The position numbers and the translations under genes were made by a program. The notes below the pieces were generated by a model. The model searched no databases and was not told where the DNA came from. It saw only the letters and a program-made list of their open reading frames with translations. DNA of 64,000 bases from Flavobacterium luteolum (GTDB lineage: Bacteria; Bacteroidota; Bacteroidia; Flavobacteriales; Flavobacteriaceae), in the NCBI RefSeq assembly GCF_027111275.1, contig NZ_CP114286.1, forward strand, positions 2,108,001-2,172,000. The letters run 5' to 3'. Every line of letters begins with the position of its first letter. The first letter of the stretch is position 1. Shown here one piece after another: positions 53,601-61,015 of this stretch.

Positions 53601-54354
53601 AATAACTGATCGAAGTTTTTCCTTTAAATTGGGTATTTAGATTTTCCTGAATCGATTTCAGTTTTTCAGCAAAAAAGGTATTCTTTTCTGTTTCGCTTGA
53701 CGGAATATTTGAAGTAATAAAAAGCAGTAATTTCTTTTTATCCTTTGTCATTACAAAACCATTTTCGAGCGTAAAATCGTCTCCAATATTTAATTGCTGT
53801 AATTTTTTTAAAGCAATAAAAGAAATCCCAAAAGGATCTTGCAGAATAAAATCTTTGCTTATAAATCCCGAAGGAGAAATAATCGATTTGTAATTTCCTT
53901 GAACTGTTGCTGCAATACTGTCTTTCTGTATTTTTTTCTCGATAGCAACATAATCTTTATCATCTAGAAAAAGAGGAAGATTATTGTAAACAAAATCGAT
54001 AGTTTCCTGAATGTTTTCTTCGTCAATTTTTCCTTGAATTCCTGTTATGTACGGTTTGCAAGATTTAGAAACGCTATCAGAAAATATAGTTGCCATTTCT
54101 TTCAAATCTTCGGCAGAACCATTTTTATCCAAGCTAAAAATTACGGTAGTTTTATCGGCAAAGTTTAATTGTTTTAAGACTTTGGCCGTAACATCGGTTT
54201 TGTCGTTGGTTGGAATAAGTTTGGTGATATCTTCTTCAAACTTCAATCTTGAAGCGAAAAATCCAAAAACTAGAAGCATCAAAACAGCCAAAAAAACCGA
54301 AAGAGATTTTCTTCGGTTTACAAATAAATGAATGGCGTAGAAGTATTGATGCAT
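50677..54354 (-). CDS. MMPL/RND exporter fused to PlsC acyltransferase and a SAM-binding-like domain
   Basis: At 1225 residues this is a three-part fusion. Residues about 1-830 are an MMPL/RND-type transporter with two sets of membrane helices and the motif GSILLGITIDYSIHILTHY in the first half and FGHGVDFSIFMTSAL in the second. Residues about 880-1060 are a lysophospholipid-type acyltransferase with NHSSFLD (HX4D) and FPEGTRSES. Residues about 1100-1225 (KAKILHLGSDYGQLDVLLALQEPQRKIF) look like a Rossmann-type methyltransferase core without clear catalytic motifs. Aryl-polyene clusters of Proteobacteria carry the exporter and acyltransferase as separate genes, so the fusion couples attachment and export. 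Confidence 0.88.
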   Translation of the reverse strand: MHQYFYAIHLFVNRRKSLSVFLAVLMLLVFGFFASRLKFEEDITKLIPTNDKTDVTAKVLKQLNFADKTTVIFSLDKNGSAEDLKEMATIFSDSVSKSCKPYITGIQGKIDEENIQETIDFVYNNLPLFLDDKDYVAIEKKIQKDSIAATVQGNYKSIISPSGFISKDFILQDPFGISFIALKKLQQLNIGDDFTLENGFVMTKDKKKLLLFITSNIPSSETEKNTFFAEKLKSIQENLNTQFKGKTSISYFGSALIAVANANQIKGDIILTTSIAMFTLMLILILFYRKVLIPLIIFLPTVFGGLFAVAFLYFVREQISAISLGIGSILLGITIDYSIHILTHYKHNSDVKTLYKDITMPVIMSSSTTAVAFLCLLFVKSDALNDLGIFAAVIVMATGVFSLLIVPHLYKPTENPAEHKKNVIDKMAHFSFHNNKILIGLCVIITIICCFTYNDVGFNNDLSQLNFIPKEIKAVEKQLEESTSLTSKTIYVASYGKTMEEALQHNSKLFDDLSAAKNQDKILNFSSVGGIVLSQQAQIEKINKWNSFWTSQKKQFVKSELISEGAKLGFKPTTYNLFFDHLDFDFQPVSADEFLKIKALQLQEFITEKNGFYTVSTLVKVSPEQRDTFVKSASAKENIIAIDRQQMNETFFRTLKTDFNSLVNYSFVAVILILFFFFRRIELVIISCIPIALTGIVTAGIMGIFGIQMNIFSMIVCTLIFGHGVDFSIFMTSALQKEYTNGVNEIAIYRTSIILAVITTILGIGAMIFAKHPALTSISLVSLIGVFAALIITFIFYPILFKLFLSNRPKKGNPPFQLRTFVHGVISFAYYGLGGIVMSIFSFTIMPILPFSKKSKMKAFRYVISKFMKSVLYSNPFIRKKVVNNFNETFEKPAVIIANHSSFLDILAIGMLSPKIIFLVSDWVYNSPIFGGVVRKAGFYPVSEGLEGGVEHLRKKIEQGYSLMVFPEGTRSESNVIKRFHKGAFFLAEEFKIDIIPVVIHGASELIPKGDFVIHHGKLTVTILERIAPNDLSFGNNYAERTKQISSFFKAEYRKIRQELEGPDYFKTMLINSYDYKEIEIGQSVKKDLKQNLETYYSLNKHIQPKAKILHLGSDYGQLDVLLALQEPQRKIFSFINDEEKLLVAKTNYLVKKRKITYLDKLESAFENQYDIVLISDESYHDEIEKLIQNVSFIILVNCSRLKSQFENFEIVCNENALLVLKKKE

Positions 54355-54374
54355 GGTAATTTTATTTTTTTTCC

Positions 54375-54511
54375 GCCACGAATTAAAAGATTAGCTTTAG
54401 TTTGTCACCCTGAGCGAAGTCGAAGGGCGTTCCAATTGGACGTGGGCTTCGACTTCGCTCAGCCTGACAAACTGGATATAAAAATCTGTGTAAATCCTTT
54501 TAATCTGTGGC
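54375..54511. repeat. Composite REP-like element (GAGCGAAGTCGAAG family)
   Basis: The inner arms at 54399-54425 and 54447-54473 are 27 nt with two mismatches (TGAGCGAAGTCGAAG on the left, CTTCGACTTCGCTCA on the right). An outer imperfect pair GCCACgaATTAAAAG (54375) and CTTTTAATctGTGGC (to 54511) encloses it. It fills the gap between the GT2-DUF2062 gene and the MMPL gene. Spurious frames with CHPERSRR arise from it. Confidence 0.9.
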
Positions 54512-54520
54512 AAACTTAAC

Positions 54521-55696
54521 TTAAATATTCGGTTTGTTTTTAGAACTAAAAGCCGTTAAAAGCAAATAACTTATAAGACCAACTGATAGCGCTGAAACGG
54601 TTGCTAAAATAAGACTTCCTACGATATATTGCGTAGCATTTTTTTGAATATCATCGAGCGTAATTGAACTGTCCAAAACCAGTGGCGCATCGCTGGTTAC
54701 AAAAATACTTCCAACTTGTAGCGAAGCATAAATAATAAACGGAATAAAAGGCGGAAAACTTACATTTGAAGTAAGATAAGCAATGACTTTGTTGAGTCTG
54801 AACAAAGCAGCAAAAGTAAAAAGTAATATGGTCTGAAATCCCCAAAAAGGTGAAAGTCCGATAAAAATACCTAAAGCAATGGCGGCTGATTTTTTAAAAT
54901 TAGAATCGTTACTTTCTAAAATATCTTCTAAAAAGAATTTTTTAAAACCTTTTTTTTTAGCTCTTCTAAAAAAATCTCTTGGCTTTATATACAGCAAAGC
55001 ATTGGTGACCAAAACCGTATTTAAAATACTGATTCGCGTAAAATCTTGAAATGGACGAAAATGTGAAACTCTTTCAGCGGGATCATACAAAACTTGAATC
55101 GGAATATTTTTTACCACAATTCCTTTCCACGCAGCACGCACGATAACTTCGATTTCAAATTCAAATTTATTGGTATAAAAACGTTTTGGAAGCAAACGAA
55201 GCGGATACAATCTAAAACCAGATTGTGTGTCGTCTAGCTTAATTCCAGTTTCAAACTTGAACCAGAAATTAGAAAATTTGTTTCCAAAACTGCTTTTCTT
55301 CGGCACATTTTCCTGGGTCATATTTCGGCTTCCAATCAAAAGAGCGTTTGGCTCATTTTGAATTGCTTCCAAGAAAACAGGAATATCTGCAGCAAAATGC
55401 TGACCGTCAGAATCGATTGTAATGGCGTATTCAAAATCCAATTCCAATGCTTTTCTAAATCCGTTTCTGAGTGCTCGTCCTTTTCCTAAATTTTTAGGAT
55501 GGTGAATTTGAGTCAGTTGCGAATATGATTTTAGAATTTCGCTGGTAGAATCGGTTGAACCGTCATTAACAACAATGATATTTGTGGTGAAATCTAAAAT
55601 AGAATCCAGTACTTTTTTCAGTGTTTTTTGGTTATTGTAAGTGGGCACAATAACGCAAAAGTTAGTCGAACTGAGTAATTCTTGCTGTGATTTCAT
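54521..55696 (-). CDS. GT2 glycosyltransferase fused to a DUF2062 membrane domain
   Basis: The N-terminal dolichyl-phosphate-mannose-synthase-like GT2 domain has FCVIVPTYNNQKTLKKVLDSI, IIVVNDGSTDSTSEIL, AITIDSDGQHFAADIPVFL and LLIGSRNM...TQSGFRLYPLRLL. The C-terminal part (about residues 265-380) holds DUF2062: AAIALGIFIGLSPFWGFQTILLFTFAALFRLNKVIAYLTSNVSFPPFIPFIIYASLQVG. This fusion is typical of pigment and O-antigen-like clusters in Bacteroidetes. It may glycosylate a lipid intermediate. It is the next gene after the small exported protein (16 bp). Confidence 0.87.
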   Translation of the reverse strand: MKSQQELLSSTNFCVIVPTYNNQKTLKKVLDSILDFTTNIIVVNDGSTDSTSEILKSYSQLTQIHHPKNLGKGRALRNGFRKALELDFEYAITIDSDGQHFAADIPVFLEAIQNEPNALLIGSRNMTQENVPKKSSFGNKFSNFWFKFETGIKLDDTQSGFRLYPLRLLPKRFYTNKFEFEIEVIVRAAWKGIVVKNIPIQVLYDPAERVSHFRPFQDFTRISILNTVLVTNALLYIKPRDFFRRAKKKGFKKFFLEDILESNDSNFKKSAAIALGIFIGLSPFWGFQTILLFTFAALFRLNKVIAYLTSNVSFPPFIPFIIYASLQVGSIFVTSDAPLVLDSSITLDDIQKNATQYIVGSLILATVSALSVGLISYLLLTAFSSKNKPNI

Positions 55697-55712
55697 GAGG
55701 AGTTTTTTGAGC

Positions 55713-56198
55713 TTACTTTACAAATTGTTTCTCTTTTTCGGAGAAACTCTTAGATTGTAAAACAAAGTCTTTAAGATAATCTTTCAAAGCTGCGCTTTGC
55801 GAAGCATAATACGTCGTTATGAATTTTTTATCTTCTTTAATGTTTTTCTTGTAGCCTGTAATACCGGGAACATCTTCCTGAACACTCAATCGGATCATTC
55901 GCATTTCAATATTACTTGGATCACTTTTTATTGTAGCTTCAAGTAATTTTGCGCCTTCTTTAAAACGGTCAATTTTGGTACCTATTTTCTTTTCAAATTT
56001 AGATTCCAATAAAATAGAAGCCGCTTTGTAAGCCACTAAAATTTTATCATCACTATTTGAAACACCTGCAAGTTTGGCTACAAATTCTTTGGCATTGCTT
56101 TCTGATTTTGCTACATCAGAATACATTTTTCGGATTGAAGCCAAATCTGGCGTTCCAGCAAAACTAACCCATAAAAATAATGTCAGTAACAGTTTCAT
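55713..56198 (-). CDS. Small exported protein of unknown function
   Basis: The protein is 161 residues with a short signal peptide (LLLTLFLWVSFAGTPDLA). The mature part is helical and charged (KMYSDVAKSESNAKEFVAKLAGVSNSDDKILVAYKAASILLES...). I do not recognise the family with certainty. Such small proteins accompany Bacteroidetes aryl-polyene clusters. It is tightly packed, 2 bp from the dehydratase gene, so it is surely part of the operon. The location is periplasmic. Confidence 0.7.
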   Translation of the reverse strand: MKLLLTLFLWVSFAGTPDLASIRKMYSDVAKSESNAKEFVAKLAGVSNSDDKILVAYKAASILLESKFEKKIGTKIDRFKEGAKLLEATIKSDPSNIEMRMIRLSVQEDVPGITGYKKNIKEDKKFITTYYASQSAALKDYLKDFVLQSKSFSEKEKQFVK

Positions 56199-56200
56199 AA

Positions 56201-56572
56201 TTATATTTTTTTGTACACTGTGCTCAGTTTAAGAGCAGTTGTATCGTTAAAGTAAGTCGTGTTTTTCACTTTTACCAAACCTTCTTCAGTAGTTGTAACA
56301 TCCAGTTCCAATCGTAATTCTGGAGTAACCTCCGGATTAATCAGCGCCATGAATTTTACATTTGCCAAAGACTGAATCATCAGCGAACTTTTGGTAATCG
56401 ATTCTGTAAGTTCTTTGATAATCTGAATCATGCAAACACCAGGCATAATAGGATTTCCAGGGAAATGTCCTTTAAAAACCTCGTGTTTTTCGTTGACTAA
56501 AATTGTAATTGTATATTTCGAATCAGACACATTTTCTTCTGATAGTATTTTATAAAAATCTTGTAAAATCAT
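56201..56572 (-). CDS. Hotdog-fold 3-hydroxyacyl-ACP dehydratase-like protein (altered active site)
   Basis: The protein is 123 residues with the FabZ-like motif HEVFKGHFPGNPIMPGVCMIQII. His36 fits the catalytic His of FabZ. The residue 14 positions on, normally the catalytic Glu, is Gln50. In a pigment operon it would dehydrate 3-hydroxyacyl-ACP during polyene extension, or bind such intermediates without catalysis. It is 2 bp from the small exported gene and 5 bp from the upstream barrel gene. Confidence 0.85.
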   Translation of the reverse strand: MILQDFYKILSEENVSDSKYTITILVNEKHEVFKGHFPGNPIMPGVCMIQIIKELTESITKSSLMIQSLANVKFMALINPEVTPELRLELDVTTTEEGLVKVKNTTYFNDTTALKLSTVYKKI

Positions 56573-56577
56573 ATTTT

Positions 56578-57189
56578 TTATTTTCCAAATGAATAGGAAA
56601 TCCCTAATTGAAAATTAATATTCGTGTTATAATCTCCAAATAAATAATAATTATTGGAGTCATTTTGATAATAATCACTGCTTAAAATATCAAGCAATCC
56701 TTTTTTGAATCGCGCTTCAAATGTTAAACCAGAAGGCAAGGCATAAGCAACTCCTAAAACCAAACCAAGATCATTTTGTGCTTTTCTAACAGCAAGATTA
56801 TCATTCAATAAAATATCTAATGTTGGTCCTGCTTGAAATTGAATTCCTTGTGGAAGCGTAAACTTATTTATCATAGAAAGAGACAAATAGTTTATATCAA
56901 GATCTAAATGTTCTACTTTATTGGTCTGTGTATTTTCATCAAAATAATTTCGAGCTACATTATTAGAACCTTGTCTGCTGTAATTTATCTCTGGTTGAAG
57001 GGCGTAAACTTTGGTTATTTTAATTTCTGTAAAACCACCAGCATAAAAATCAGTTTTATAATCGGCATGCATTTCAGAAATCGTCGAAAAACTAAATCCG
57101 GCTCTTAATCCAGGTTTTACGGTTACTTGTGCTTGTATATTTAAAACCAAGAAAAAAACAGCAATAAAGAAGAATATTCTTTTATTCAT
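56578..57189 (-). CDS. PorT-type outer-membrane beta-barrel protein (copy A)
   Basis: A signal peptide (FFFIAVFFLVLNIQAQ) precedes a beta-barrel domain with alternating hydrophobic and polar strands: VKPGLRAGFSFSTISEMHADYKTDFYAGGFTEIKITKVYALQPEINYSRQGS and, at the end, NINFQLGISYSFGK with a C-terminal aromatic/basic finish. It is strongly similar in layout to its neighbour at 57192, from which it is separated by 2 bp, so the two arose by tandem duplication. It may be the outer-membrane exit or anchor for the pigment. Confidence 0.85.
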   Translation of the reverse strand: MNKRIFFFIAVFFLVLNIQAQVTVKPGLRAGFSFSTISEMHADYKTDFYAGGFTEIKITKVYALQPEINYSRQGSNNVARNYFDENTQTNKVEHLDLDINYLSLSMINKFTLPQGIQFQAGPTLDILLNDNLAVRKAQNDLGLVLGVAYALPSGLTFEARFKKGLLDILSSDYYQNDSNNYYLFGDYNTNINFQLGISYSFGK

Positions 57190-57191
57190 TT

Positions 57192-57788
57192 TTATTTTGT
57201 TTTAAATGTATAACTAATTCCGATTTGGAAAACTTGATTTAAGATTACATCATTATAGTAATATCCGTTATTGTCATAATCATATCCATTATAACCATAA
57301 ATATCAATTAATCCTTGTTTAAGTCGAGCTTCAAAAGTTAAACCATTTGGCAAAGTATAACCAACACCTCCAACAAATGAAAGATCAAAATCTTCGGGAT
57401 TTGTATTTACATAATTATCACTAACTTTTAAATCTAGAGAAGGGCCTGCCAATAGATGAAAACCTCCACCACCAAAGTTAAATTTTGCAACCGCTCCCAG
57501 TGTTATATAATTCAACTCATACTTTTCAGAATAATAACGGCCGTTTTCAAAATATCTTCCTTCATCACCTTGTCTTGAATAATTTATCTCTGGTTGAACC
57601 GAGAAAAATTTATTGAATTTAATATTTACCAATCCACCAACATAGAAATCTGTTTTAGAACTATTGTCATCAATATTCGTTAATGTTGATACATTCAAAC
57701 CACCTCTCAGTCCTGGACTAACTTTTACTTGCGCTTCTGTTTGCATTCCGATTAATAAAACAAATGCAATTAAAACAAATTTTCTCAT
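57192..57788 (-). CDS. PorT-type outer-membrane beta-barrel protein (copy B)
   Basis: The signal peptide is FVLIAFVLLIGMQTEAQ. The barrel shares key segments with copy A: VSPGLRGGLNVSTLT, KTDFYVGGLVNIKFNKFFSVQPEINYSRQGD, LLAGPSLDLKVSDN, GLTFEARLKQGLIDIYG and a final FQIGISYTFKTK. The divergence from copy A is mainly in the loops. The pair is unusual for aryl-polyene clusters as I know them from Proteobacteria, but PorT-like barrels are common in Bacteroidetes operons. Confidence 0.85.
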   Translation of the reverse strand: MRKFVLIAFVLLIGMQTEAQVKVSPGLRGGLNVSTLTNIDDNSSKTDFYVGGLVNIKFNKFFSVQPEINYSRQGDEGRYFENGRYYSEKYELNYITLGAVAKFNFGGGGFHLLAGPSLDLKVSDNYVNTNPEDFDLSFVGGVGYTLPNGLTFEARLKQGLIDIYGYNGYDYDNNGYYYNDVILNQVFQIGISYTFKTK

Positions 57789-57825
57789 TTTGGGCTTGGT
57801 TTAAGTTTAGGATTAGTTTAAGTTT

Positions 57826-58461
57826 TTATTCTGATTTGAAATAATTCAGCTCAATTTTCAATTTAATATTCTGATGAATTATCTGAATCTTTTCGGCAAA
57901 AATATTGTTTTCTGAACTGAAAAGCAGTGTAAATTTTTCTTTTGTTTTAGAAGCGTGAACGATCTTTTCTAATTTCTGATCTTTTTTGGAGATAAAAATG
58001 TAATTGTCGCGTTTGCCATCTGCCGATTTATATATGTCTGCCGATTCGTTTTCGAATTGCTCCTGAATCGAATATTCTTTCTTTAAAAGCAATCGAAAAT
58101 CTTCTTTTAAAGTATTAATCAAGATTTTTCGATCTAATTCTGATACAATAGAATTGACTTTAAAATCGGTTTCTGAGATTTCAAAATCCATTAATTTATT
58201 TCCGAATTCCGTTGTAAAAACTATTCTATGTGTGGTGTCGTTTATTTTCTTGGCAATGAAAATTCCAGACAATTCATTTCCGTAAACACTGATGTTGGTT
58301 TTATAAACGTAATCGGTTTTTGAGTCTGAAAAATACGGAACCGTGTAAGACGTTTTGTCTAATTTTTTAGGTGTATAATTTTTTGTGACTGAGCCACAAG
58401 AAACTAGAATAAGAGCCAGAAAGCAATTAATTAGTAAAAACTGAATCGTCGATTTTTGCAT
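57826..58461 (-). CDS. Lipoprotein of unknown function
   Basis: The N-terminus FLLINCFLALILVSCGS is a lipoprotein signal (Cys22). The mature part of about 190 residues has alternating beta strands and charged helices (YVYKTNISVYGNELSGIFIAKKINDTTHRIVFTTEFGNKLMDFEI) that resemble LolB/DUF4292-like half-barrels. Its start codon lies 35 bp inside the upstream LolA-like gene, so the two are translationally coupled. A LolA/LolB-like pair that ferries the lipid pigment through the periplasm would fit, but is inference. Confidence 0.72.
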   Translation of the reverse strand: MQKSTIQFLLINCFLALILVSCGSVTKNYTPKKLDKTSYTVPYFSDSKTDYVYKTNISVYGNELSGIFIAKKINDTTHRIVFTTEFGNKLMDFEISETDFKVNSIVSELDRKILINTLKEDFRLLLKKEYSIQEQFENESADIYKSADGKRDNYIFISKKDQKLEKIVHASKTKEKFTLLFSSENNIFAEKIQIIHQNIKLKIELNYFKSE

Positions 58462-59053
58462 TGATCACTTTATTTTTAAGTACAATTCGGGTATAATCTT
58501 CAGATGACTCTAATAATTTTACCTGAACAACTGTCGCTTCCTCTTTGTCAAAAGTCAATTCAATTTGTTTGATGTATTTTTTAAGCGTCGCATCTTTCGG
58601 AACAAATTTAGCCAGATTCTGACCTTTCAATTTAAAATACGAAATCGTAAATTCTTTATCATCAAACATATTGCCGCTTACGCTACCCACGATCAATTTA
58701 TTAATTCTGGCAAAGATTTTACTGTTTCCAATATCAACAGCACTTTTCTTTCCTTCATCGTTAATCAGGATTTTTCCGTTCTTGAAAGTGATGCTGTAGT
58801 TGTATGGTTTTTTATATTGCCATTGAAGTAAAGCAGGTTCTTTAAAAACCATTTTTCCCGAAGTTTCAATGTCTTTCGATAAAAAGTCTAAATGCTTGTA
58901 CTGAACAAAATCGGTACTTAACGTTTTGATTTTTTTGGCTACAACATTTACATCTTGCTTAAAAGACGCAATTTCGGCATCGGTCATTTTTTGTTCTTGC
59001 GCGAACAAATTGCCTGAAATAAATAGAATGAGTAGTGCTATTTTAGTTTTCAT
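58427..59053 (-). CDS. LolA-like outer-membrane lipoprotein carrier
   Basis: A signal peptide (IALLILFISGNLFAQ) is followed by the LolA half-barrel: LSTDFVQYKHLDFLSKDIETSGKMVFKEPALLQWQYKKPYNYSITFKNGKILIND. The length of 208 residues is normal. LolA-type proteins shuttle acylated proteins or lipids through the periplasm, and LolA paralogues are standard in aryl-polyene clusters. The 3' end overlaps the next lipoprotein gene by 35 bp. The upstream gap of 118 bp holds a repeat. Confidence 0.88.
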   Translation of the reverse strand: MKTKIALLILFISGNLFAQEQKMTDAEIASFKQDVNVVAKKIKTLSTDFVQYKHLDFLSKDIETSGKMVFKEPALLQWQYKKPYNYSITFKNGKILINDEGKKSAVDIGNSKIFARINKLIVGSVSGNMFDDKEFTISYFKLKGQNLAKFVPKDATLKKYIKQIELTFDKEEATVVQVKLLESSEDYTRIVLKNKVINAKIDDSVFTN

Positions 59054-59089
59054 ATTTTTTCAAAAATGTGCTTTAATTTTTTTTGCCAC

Positions 59090-59107
59090 TCCCGATAGCT
59101 ATCGGGA
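59090..59107. repeat. Palindrome TCCCGATAGCTATCGGGA
   Basis: A perfect 18-nt palindrome of a type widespread between Bacteroidetes genes. It interrupts a GCCACAGATTAAAAGG sequence that is seen uninterrupted (on the other strand) at 54493-54511, with CAC present at both junctions. Confidence 0.88.
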
Positions 59108-59180
59108 TTCACAGATTAAAAGGATTATAAAAATCCGTTTTTATCCGCGTCTTCGCGCAAGCGAATCTGTTTTATCCGCG
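59108..59180. repeat. CACAGATTAAAAGGATT / TTATCCGCG repeat block
   Basis: This block joins a CACAGATTAAAAGGATT piece to TTTTATCCGCGTC...TTTTATCCGCGTTC, with two TTATCCGCG copies and a CGCGCAAGCG in between. On the minus strand the last TTATCCGCG supplies the final codons and stop (E-R-G-stop) of the polysaccharide deacetylase gene. Confidence 0.7.
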
Positions 59181-59957
59181 TTCAATTTCATAAGCATTAA
59201 GATTCAAAAGTTCTTCGATCGAAACGACTTGATAATTATTCTGCTGTAAAAATTGCAAAAACTGTTCCAGTACCAAAACAGAATGTTTTCTAGTATCATG
59301 CAAAAGTACAATTCCTCCGGGAGAAATATGTTTAATGAGTCGATTGAAAATTAAGTCTTGATTTTTGGTTCCTCCGTCAAGCGAACGAATATTCCAGCCA
59401 ATCGTTTTATGTCCGGTTACTTTTAAAGCTCTTCTTATCGAAGGAGTTGTAACTCCATAAGGCGGACGAAATAAGTTTATTTTTCTAGAAGTGAATTTTT
59501 CCAGAAGTGCATCTGTTTTCTGAATTTCCTCGGTTATTGTTGAAGCATTATAAAAATCAAAAAACTTAGAATGAGAATAAGAATGATTTCCAACTAAATG
59601 TCCTTCATCAATCACTTTTTGGAGAATTTCGGGATGCGTTTCAATGTTTTTACCAATACAGAAAAAGGTTGCTTTGGCATTGTATTTTTTCAGAAGATCC
59701 AAAACTTCTAAAGTATAAATGCTCGGACCATCATCAAAAGTAAGCGCAATTTTTTTTTCAGTTTCTAACGGATTGCTGCAAAAAGCTTTTACATGATAAT
59801 TGGAAGAAATGCGTGCAGAACCAAAAGCGTTTATTCCAATCCATAGTAAAGCAATTATAAGAAACCATAATTCATTAATTGCTAGACTTATTTTCAGAAG
59901 AAACAATAAAAGCAATAAAAAGATAAAAAACAGCGATATGTTTTTGTGCGTTATCAT
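59172..59957 (-). CDS. Polysaccharide deacetylase-family (NodB homology) protein
   Basis: An N-terminal membrane helix pair (LFFIFLLLLLFLLKISLAINELWFLIIALLWIGINAFG) is followed by the NodB domain: KKIALTFDDGPSIYTLEVLDLLKKYNAKATFFCIG (motif 1, TFDDGPS), VGNHSYSHS (metal His ligands), RPPYGVTTPSIRRAL and GGIVLLHDT. The metal site seems intact. It could deacetylate or hydrolyse an acylated glycan or amide linked to the pigment lipid. Its ATG overlaps the ketosynthase-like gene by 4 bp, and its stop comes from a repeat. Confidence 0.9.
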   Translation of the reverse strand: MITHKNISLFFIFLLLLLFLLKISLAINELWFLIIALLWIGINAFGSARISSNYHVKAFCSNPLETEKKIALTFDDGPSIYTLEVLDLLKKYNAKATFFCIGKNIETHPEILQKVIDEGHLVGNHSYSHSKFFDFYNASTITEEIQKTDALLEKFTSRKINLFRPPYGVTTPSIRRALKVTGHKTIGWNIRSLDGGTKNQDLIFNRLIKHISPGGIVLLHDTRKHSVLVLEQFLQFLQQNNYQVVSIEELLNLNAYEIERG

Positions 59958-61015
59958 TTTGACAGCAGCGTAAAACTATGGTTTTTTCCGTTTAATTGAT
60001 TGTATAATAAAATCGTTTTGGAGCTTGATTTTTCGACAGCATTTACTTTTACAATTTCAGGAATTTTTTGAGTTTTCAAAATTTTAGCAGCCATCCAAAA
60101 AGCAAAAGCCGAAGCTGTATCGTATTCTCCGCTCAAATGTTTGTAATATAAAACAGGAGTTTGAGCAAATGCATTATCAGCAAGATTTCTATAATAATTC
60201 TCAAAATCGACATTTCCGTCAAAACCTAAAACAAGCGCGTCAAGATCTGAAATTTCTAAATTATTTGATTTTAAGAACGAAACAATTGTTGCTTCAACTT
60301 CATTTTCTTCCAAAGTATTTACAATAGCAACATCTAGAAGTTCGGCATAAGTGTTTTCTTTTCTTTCGTTTTCTAAAACAAAAAAACTAGCACCTTCGCC
60401 ATAAACCGCTCCACTTGTTGAAGAATTTAGAACATCGTACGGAGCAGAATTGTCTGCTTTAATACGACCGTTTAATTTAAAAAGCGAAGTCGTATAATCG
60501 CCATTTTCGTCAACACCACCCACTAAAATTGAATTGGCTTCAGCTTCTTCAATCTGCATTTTAGCATCAATAAGAGCCGATTCAAAAGAAACAGCACCAT
60601 TGACATACGTAAAATTATAACCCTTACATTGCTGTAAAAGTGCAATCTGCGCTCCAACGGTATTGTGAGTAGATTGAATGAAAGAAGTCGGAGTTAAAAA
60701 CTCTTCGTTATTATCTAAAATACTTTTCAGGAATTTTTCAGAATCTTCGATGCAACCTAAACCAGTTCCAGTAATAATCGCATCGACTTTTTCAATATTG
60801 GCATCTTTCATAGCCAAAGCCGAAGCTACTATTCCGTTTTTTACACCTTTTGCCATTCTTCGGCTGGCAGCAGGCGAAATATATTCTTTGTATACTGGCG
60901 GAACAATTGCCAGTACATTTTCTTTATGATTTACAATAGCTTCTTCCAAAAAAACAGTATCAAATGTTTTTTGAGTCGAAATACAGCCTACTCCATTTAT
61001 ATATGTCTTCGTCAT
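59954..61015 (-). CDS. Catalytically dead ketosynthase-like protein (chain-length factor type)
   Basis: The thiolase fold is recognisable (IITGTGLGCIEDSEKFL, FIQSTHNTVGAQIALLQQCKGYNFTYVNGAVSFESALIDAKMQI, ILVGGVDENG, GEGASFFVLE), but the catalytic triad is gone. The nucleophile Cys is Ala141, the HGT motif reads LGFDGN, and the second His motif reads LSGEYD. This is the pattern of the chain-length factor that pairs with an active ketosynthase in aryl-polyene synthases (ApeC with ApeO). It sits directly next to the intact ketosynthase gene with a 1-bp overlap, so a heterodimer is the best prediction. Confidence 0.85.
   Translation of the reverse strand: MTKTYINGVGCISTQKTFDTVFLEEAIVNHKENVLAIVPPVYKEYISPAASRRMAKGVKNGIVASALAMKDANIEKVDAIITGTGLGCIEDSEKFLKSILDNNEEFLTPTSFIQSTHNTVGAQIALLQQCKGYNFTYVNGAVSFESALIDAKMQIEEAEANSILVGGVDENGDYTTSLFKLNGRIKADNSAPYDVLNSSTSGAVYGEGASFFVLENERKENTYAELLDVAIVNTLEENEVEATIVSFLKSNNLEISDLDALVLGFDGNVDFENYYRNLADNAFAQTPVLYYKHLSGEYDTASAFAFWMAAKILKTQKIPEIVKVNAVEKSSSKTILLYNQLNGKNHSFTLLSK

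Noticed and set aside
54328..54519. Open frame with CHPERSRR and FDFAQPD
   Set aside because: It is a translation of the GAGCGAAGTCGAAG REP-like element, a well-known source of spurious proteins, and lies in an intergenic gap.
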